Shown piece after piece: positions 22,446 to 24,039 of a stretch of 24,039 nucleotides of DNA. The stretch lies in the IMG/VR virus record IMGVR_UViG_3300042332_001714, positions 1 to 24,039 of that record; one strand, given 5' to 3'. The notes below the pieces were generated by a model. The model searched no databases. It was not told the DNA's origin and was given only the letters and a program-made list of their open reading frames with translations. The translations under genes were made by a program, and so were the position numbers. This stretch comes from a virus. Every line of letters begins with the position of its first letter. The first letter of the stretch is position 1.

Positions 22446-24039
22446 TTGAAGTTTCCAATAACAAGGATGGGTTGTTCCAGTCCTTGATCACGAGCCTCAT
22501 CCAAGTTGAAAGCCATGTCATTGATGGCGTCTTGGGCTGAGAAGACAATCGGCACACCGTGAACATTCAACGATGTGTTGATCAGTGCTGGATGCTGTGG
22601 GTACATTCCACGCAAGATGTTGGAGATCGGTTGAATGTTGTTGACTTCAATCAACTGAGGACGCCCAGAGTAACCGTACTTTCGGCCAAACTTTGGATAG
22701 GGATGCATAACACCCCGGAATCGGTTGACATCCACGGTGGTATGGTAATCCAAGGTAAGAATCATGTACTCAAGTGAACCAGCCACTCGACTGATGTCCT
22801 GATGGCTGAAAAACTCGTGGGCGTATTGCTTCAACATCACTGGCGCCATGGGCATGACAGTGTCACGGCCATTCAGTGAGTTGATTGTGGCCACATTCTT
22901 CTCTGTGGGCAGAGCCAATGTCGTTGTGTTGCACAGGGCCCTAGGACCAAATTCCATGGGTCCAGTCACTGTGTTCACAATTTTATTGAGTTTCAGCTGA
23001 GAAACCACAAAATCAACATAGCTCTGCTTGTTGTTGAAGTAGAAGTGACCCGGCTTGAACTCATGGCCATTGGCCACAAGAGTGTTTGGTATTGAGAGGT
23101 CTCTGTGTCCCCAAAGTAAACTGTCAAGACCAAGGACTGATCCCTCGTGATAACGCATCAAACCAATGGCTGCACCTTGATCACCAGCCAAAGGAGTGGC
23201 GCAGAACTCACCAGGAATTCTGGCCAAGATGTGGTTGTTCAGCTTAACGTTGTAGTGCAGACCACCAGTGACGATGATGTTGTCAATCGAGAATTCCTCG
23301 ATCACATCAGTGTAGTAGGCTTCAATCACACTTTGGACGAAGTGGCCAATGATCTTACGCAAGTCACTCTTGCTAAAGCTTGCTTTGCTCTTGCCTGTGG
23401 TTGTCTCAATCACCACATCAAACTTGGCCCACAGGTCATTCTTAACTTGGATCAGTCGATCCACATTGATGTATGACTTATTGGTGCTTTGAGGACTTTG
23501 AGCTGAACGATACTTTGATGCCCAGGCCGATGCTTCATTTTGAAGATCAGCGATCTCCTTGTTAGTCAGGATATCATCCACCCAAGTCTCATATCCCAGG
23601 AATTTGTACTCATCCTGGTTTTCCTTCATGCCACAGTATGATGTAGCATATTGGTAAAGCAAGCCCAACGAGTTTTCGTAGCCATACACTCGATGGACCA
23701 ACTGCATGCTCTCCTTCTTAGGAGTCCATTTGTAGACAGAGAAGACTTCCTCCTTGTTGCCAAAACCATCAGCCACGCAGATGTGGATGGGATCCAAAGG
23801 AAGGCTGTGCGCCTCAAAGAAAGCTCGTGCAGCCCAAGCATGGGCATCATGATGGGTGAACTGAGATGTTAAAGTCACCAGTTCCAGATTGCGTGAATCA
23901 CAGATGGCCTTAACTTGGGATGGATCCCAGTGTTTGTCGCTGAAGCCATTGCGATGAAAGTCAAAATCGTCAAACCAGTGGGACACATAAAGGTAGCCCC
24001 TATCGTGTTCATGGCCTGACGTATTCTTGAAACATTCCT
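22442..24039 (-). CDS. NodU/CmcH/TobZ-type carbamoyltransferase, partial at right edge
   Basis: The frame stays open to the right edge. The residues before the GTG at 23986 (CFKNTSGHEHDRGYLY) read as coding, so the 5' end lies outside the window, and at least 531 aa are present. Family motifs are HHDAHAWAA (metal/carbamoyl-site region), VADGFGNKE, VTGGLHYNVKLN, GDQGAAIGLM, GPMEFGPRAL and LINTSLNVHGVPIV. These enzymes move the carbamoyl group of carbamoyl phosphate, through carbamoyl-adenylate, onto hydroxyls of small molecules, sugars or, in some phages, 5-hydroxymethylcytosine. GPMEFGPRALCNTT departs from the usual GRxEFGPRALGxRS. Three or four - strand genes follow with overlapping starts and stops. 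The acceptor cannot be read from sequence. Confidence 0.85.
   Translation of the reverse strand, partial: ECFKNTSGHEHDRGYLYVSHWFDDFDFHRNGFSDKHWDPSQVKAICDSRNLELVTLTSQFTHHDAHAWAARAFFEAHSLPLDPIHICVADGFGNKEEVFSVYKWTPKKESMQLVHRVYGYENSLGLLYQYATSYCGMKENQDEYKFLGYETWVDDILTNKEIADLQNEASAWASKYRSAQSPQSTNKSYINVDRLIQVKNDLWAKFDVVIETTTGKSKASFSKSDLRKIIGHFVQSVIEAYYTDVIEEFSIDNIIVTGGLHYNVKLNNHILARIPGEFCATPLAGDQGAAIGLMRYHEGSVLGLDSLLWGHRDLSIPNTLVANGHEFKPGHFYFNNKQSYVDFVVSQLKLNKIVNTVTGPMEFGPRALCNTTTLALPTEKNVATINSLNGRDTVMPMAPVMLKQYAHEFFSHQDISRVAGSLEYMILTLDYHTTVDVNRFRGVMHPYPKFGRKYGYSGRPQLIEVNNIQPISNILRGMYPQHPALINTSLNVHGVPIVFSAQDAINDMAFNLDEARDQGLEQPILVIGNFK

Noticed and set aside
1-24039. CRISPR array, tRNA cluster or insertion sequence
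   Set aside because: No regular spaced repeats, cloverleaf-type segments, transposase motifs or flanking inverted repeats were seen. The only strong hairpins are the two terminators.

Overview
The window is a stretch of a contractile-tailed, double-stranded DNA phage (myovirus-type) genome, or a prophage or metagenomic copy of one. The supporting evidence is a dense, gap-free run of virion genes: a T4 gp21-like prohead protease joined to a scaffold-like region, a T4 gp23-like major capsid protein, a tape measure protein, a gpD/gp27-like baseplate hub, a contractile tail sheath and a gp19-like tail tube. Base composition is close to balanced and no tRNA, rRNA, insertion sequence or CRISPR array was seen. 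The host cannot be named. Several promoters look sigma70-like and most start codons lack a Shine-Dalgarno sequence.

Layout. Positions 77-3104 (+) carry the head genes and end at a bidirectional hairpin terminator (3120-3153). Positions 3153-3812 (-) hold one gene of unknown function with its own promoter. Positions 3859-8390 (+) hold an HhH-GPD DNA-glycosylase-like gene, the tape measure gene and a probable tail or baseplate protein. Positions 8387-10324 (-) hold a Rad50/SbcC/gp46-like recombination ATPase. Positions 10359-14200 (+) hold a GYF_2-like protein, a SWIM zinc-finger protein, two small virion-type proteins and the baseplate hub. Positions 14197-15718 (-) hold a class II glutamine amidotransferase, a zinc-ribbon plus DUF559/Vsr-like nuclease and a small acidic protein. 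Positions 15728-20877 (+) hold four connector-type or unknown genes, the tail sheath and the tail tube, ending at a second bidirectional terminator (20891-20924). Positions 20941-24039 (-) hold a tightly overlapping operon headed by a NodU/TobZ-type carbamoyltransferase that runs off the right edge, followed by two unknown soluble proteins, a two-helix membrane protein and another unknown protein.

The + strand is a virion assembly programme. The - strand blocks are accessory or metabolic islands (recombination, nuclease, amidotransferase, carbamoyltransferase) set between it, with stops that abut or overlap convergently. The most interesting possibility is that the carbamoyltransferase, the amidotransferase and the glycosylase-like protein belong to a nucleotide or DNA hypermodification pathway; this is inference. 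Other points of interest are near-leaderless promoters shared by two - strand genes, a gene that seems to need a CTG start, and a repeat-bearing disordered protein whose ILGE repeats match the T4-type prohead-protease cleavage consensus.
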